Origin: Zoopage sp. CT-All
Taxonomy: Eukaryota > Zoopagomycota > Zoopagomycetes > Zoopagales > Zoopagaceae
Reading direction: 5' to 3'
NCBI GenBank assembly: GCA_004114245.1
Contig: QZWS01000076.1
Coordinates: 1 to 29,477 of the forward strand
DNA length: 29,477 bases
Below, one piece after another: positions 29,192-29,477 of the stretch. The notes under the pieces are model-generated. The model made no database searches and was not told the origin of the DNA. It saw only the letters and a program-made list of their open reading frames with translations. The position numbers and the translations under genes are program-made. How positions within the stretch are numbered: the first letter of the stretch is position 1; each line of letters opens with the position of its first letter.

Positions 29192-29477
29192 ATGACGGAA
29201 AAACACCGCGAAACAAGCATGCAGACCGCCAAGAACATGCCCGCCGCGCCAGTGGAACAGGAGAAGAACCCCCACGCAGTGATCGGATCATCGTCATCTT
29301 TGGCCGGCAACGACGGCGCACGTGGCCCTCCTAACCAGCCACCGCGCCCGTCGTTCGCGGACGTCATGAAGGACGTCGCAGGAAACAGCAACGAAAGTAG
29401 CGTGCTGCAGCAGGAGCCCGCGAGGGACATGGAGATGTCGCCCCGCCCCTCCCGCGATCCATCCCCTGTTCGCCATG
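29192..29477 (+). CDS. Start of an unidentified gene, 3' end outside window
   Basis: Open from ATG 29192 (MTEKHRETSMQTAKNMPAAP) to the window end without a stop, about 95 codons. The segment is Pro/Ser/Glu-rich and probably disordered, with a short PPRPSFADVMKDVAG motif. The divergent arrangement with SEC62, an ATG just after a GC-rich spacer and the unbroken frame support a real gene. No family can be named from this part. Alternatively it is a chance open frame in GC-rich DNA; overlapping minus-strand frames also exist here. Confidence 0.5.
   Translation, partial: MTEKHRETSMQTAKNMPAAPVEQEKNPHAVIGSSSSLAGNDGARGPPNQPPRPSFADVMKDVAGNSNESSVLQQEPARDMEMSPRPSRDPSPVRH

Noticed and set aside
1-29477. 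tRNA, rRNA, transposase, reverse transcriptase and CRISPR-like repeats
   Set aside because: Looked for by eye (T-loop consensus, RT and integrase motifs, regular spacers); none found. A tRNAscan-SE and Infernal run would be decisive.

Overview
The window is nuclear DNA of a fungus. Evidence: dense spliceosomal introns that are very short (mostly 39-62 nt), with GT..AG borders and CTAAC/CTGAC-like branch points, plus a fungal gene set (Opi3, Hap5, Mep-type ammonium transporter, App1, Csc1, Sec62). The gene mix suggests an early-diverging (zygomycete-grade) lineage, but I cannot place it. Exon borders were worked out by hand from reading frame and family conservation, so single borders may be wrong even where the gene call is safe. 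Gene symbols are family names.

Layout. 1-6.9 kb, + strand: cohesin subunit SMC1 (5' end outside the window, 15 exons here), then 128 bp later a 16-exon TIMELESS/Tof1/Swi1 fork-protection gene that looks short at its C-terminus. 6.9-8.9 kb, - strand: 8-exon membrane-anchored M28 metallopeptidase of the carboxypeptidase Q type. It shares a 111-bp divergent promoter with CDK1 (+, 9.0-10.0 kb), which converges on OPI3 (-, 10.1-10.8 kb). 11.2-12.0 kb, +: AT-rich orphan with a predicted signal peptide and two C2H2-like finger patterns. 12.3-16.4 kb, +: ammonium transporter, HAP5/NF-YC and APP1-type phosphatidate phosphatase, followed by a strong hairpin.

16.5-20.9 kb is the accessory-looking part: a tentative two-exon orphan with a duplicated 3' splice region, a two-ended membrane protein interrupted by a 10-N assembly gap, a small two-exon gene, and a second AT-rich secreted orphan. 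20.9-24.4 kb, +: the most notable gene, a three-exon 1163-residue fusion of a response-regulator receiver domain to a class I cyclic-nucleotide phosphodiesterase, the architecture known from Dictyostelium RegA. 24.5-29.1 kb, - strand: CSC1/OSCA channel, a conserved-looking multi-pass membrane protein, and SEC62. A new + strand gene begins at 29192 and runs off the window.

Functional grouping: SMC1 and TIMELESS both act at replication forks and in sister-chromatid cohesion. CDK1 drives the cell cycle. OPI3 and APP1 belong to phospholipid synthesis. The ammonium transporter and the receiver-phosphodiesterase fit nutrient and cAMP signalling. CSC1 and SEC62 are membrane transport proteins. No tRNA, rRNA, CRISPR or recognisable transposon was seen.
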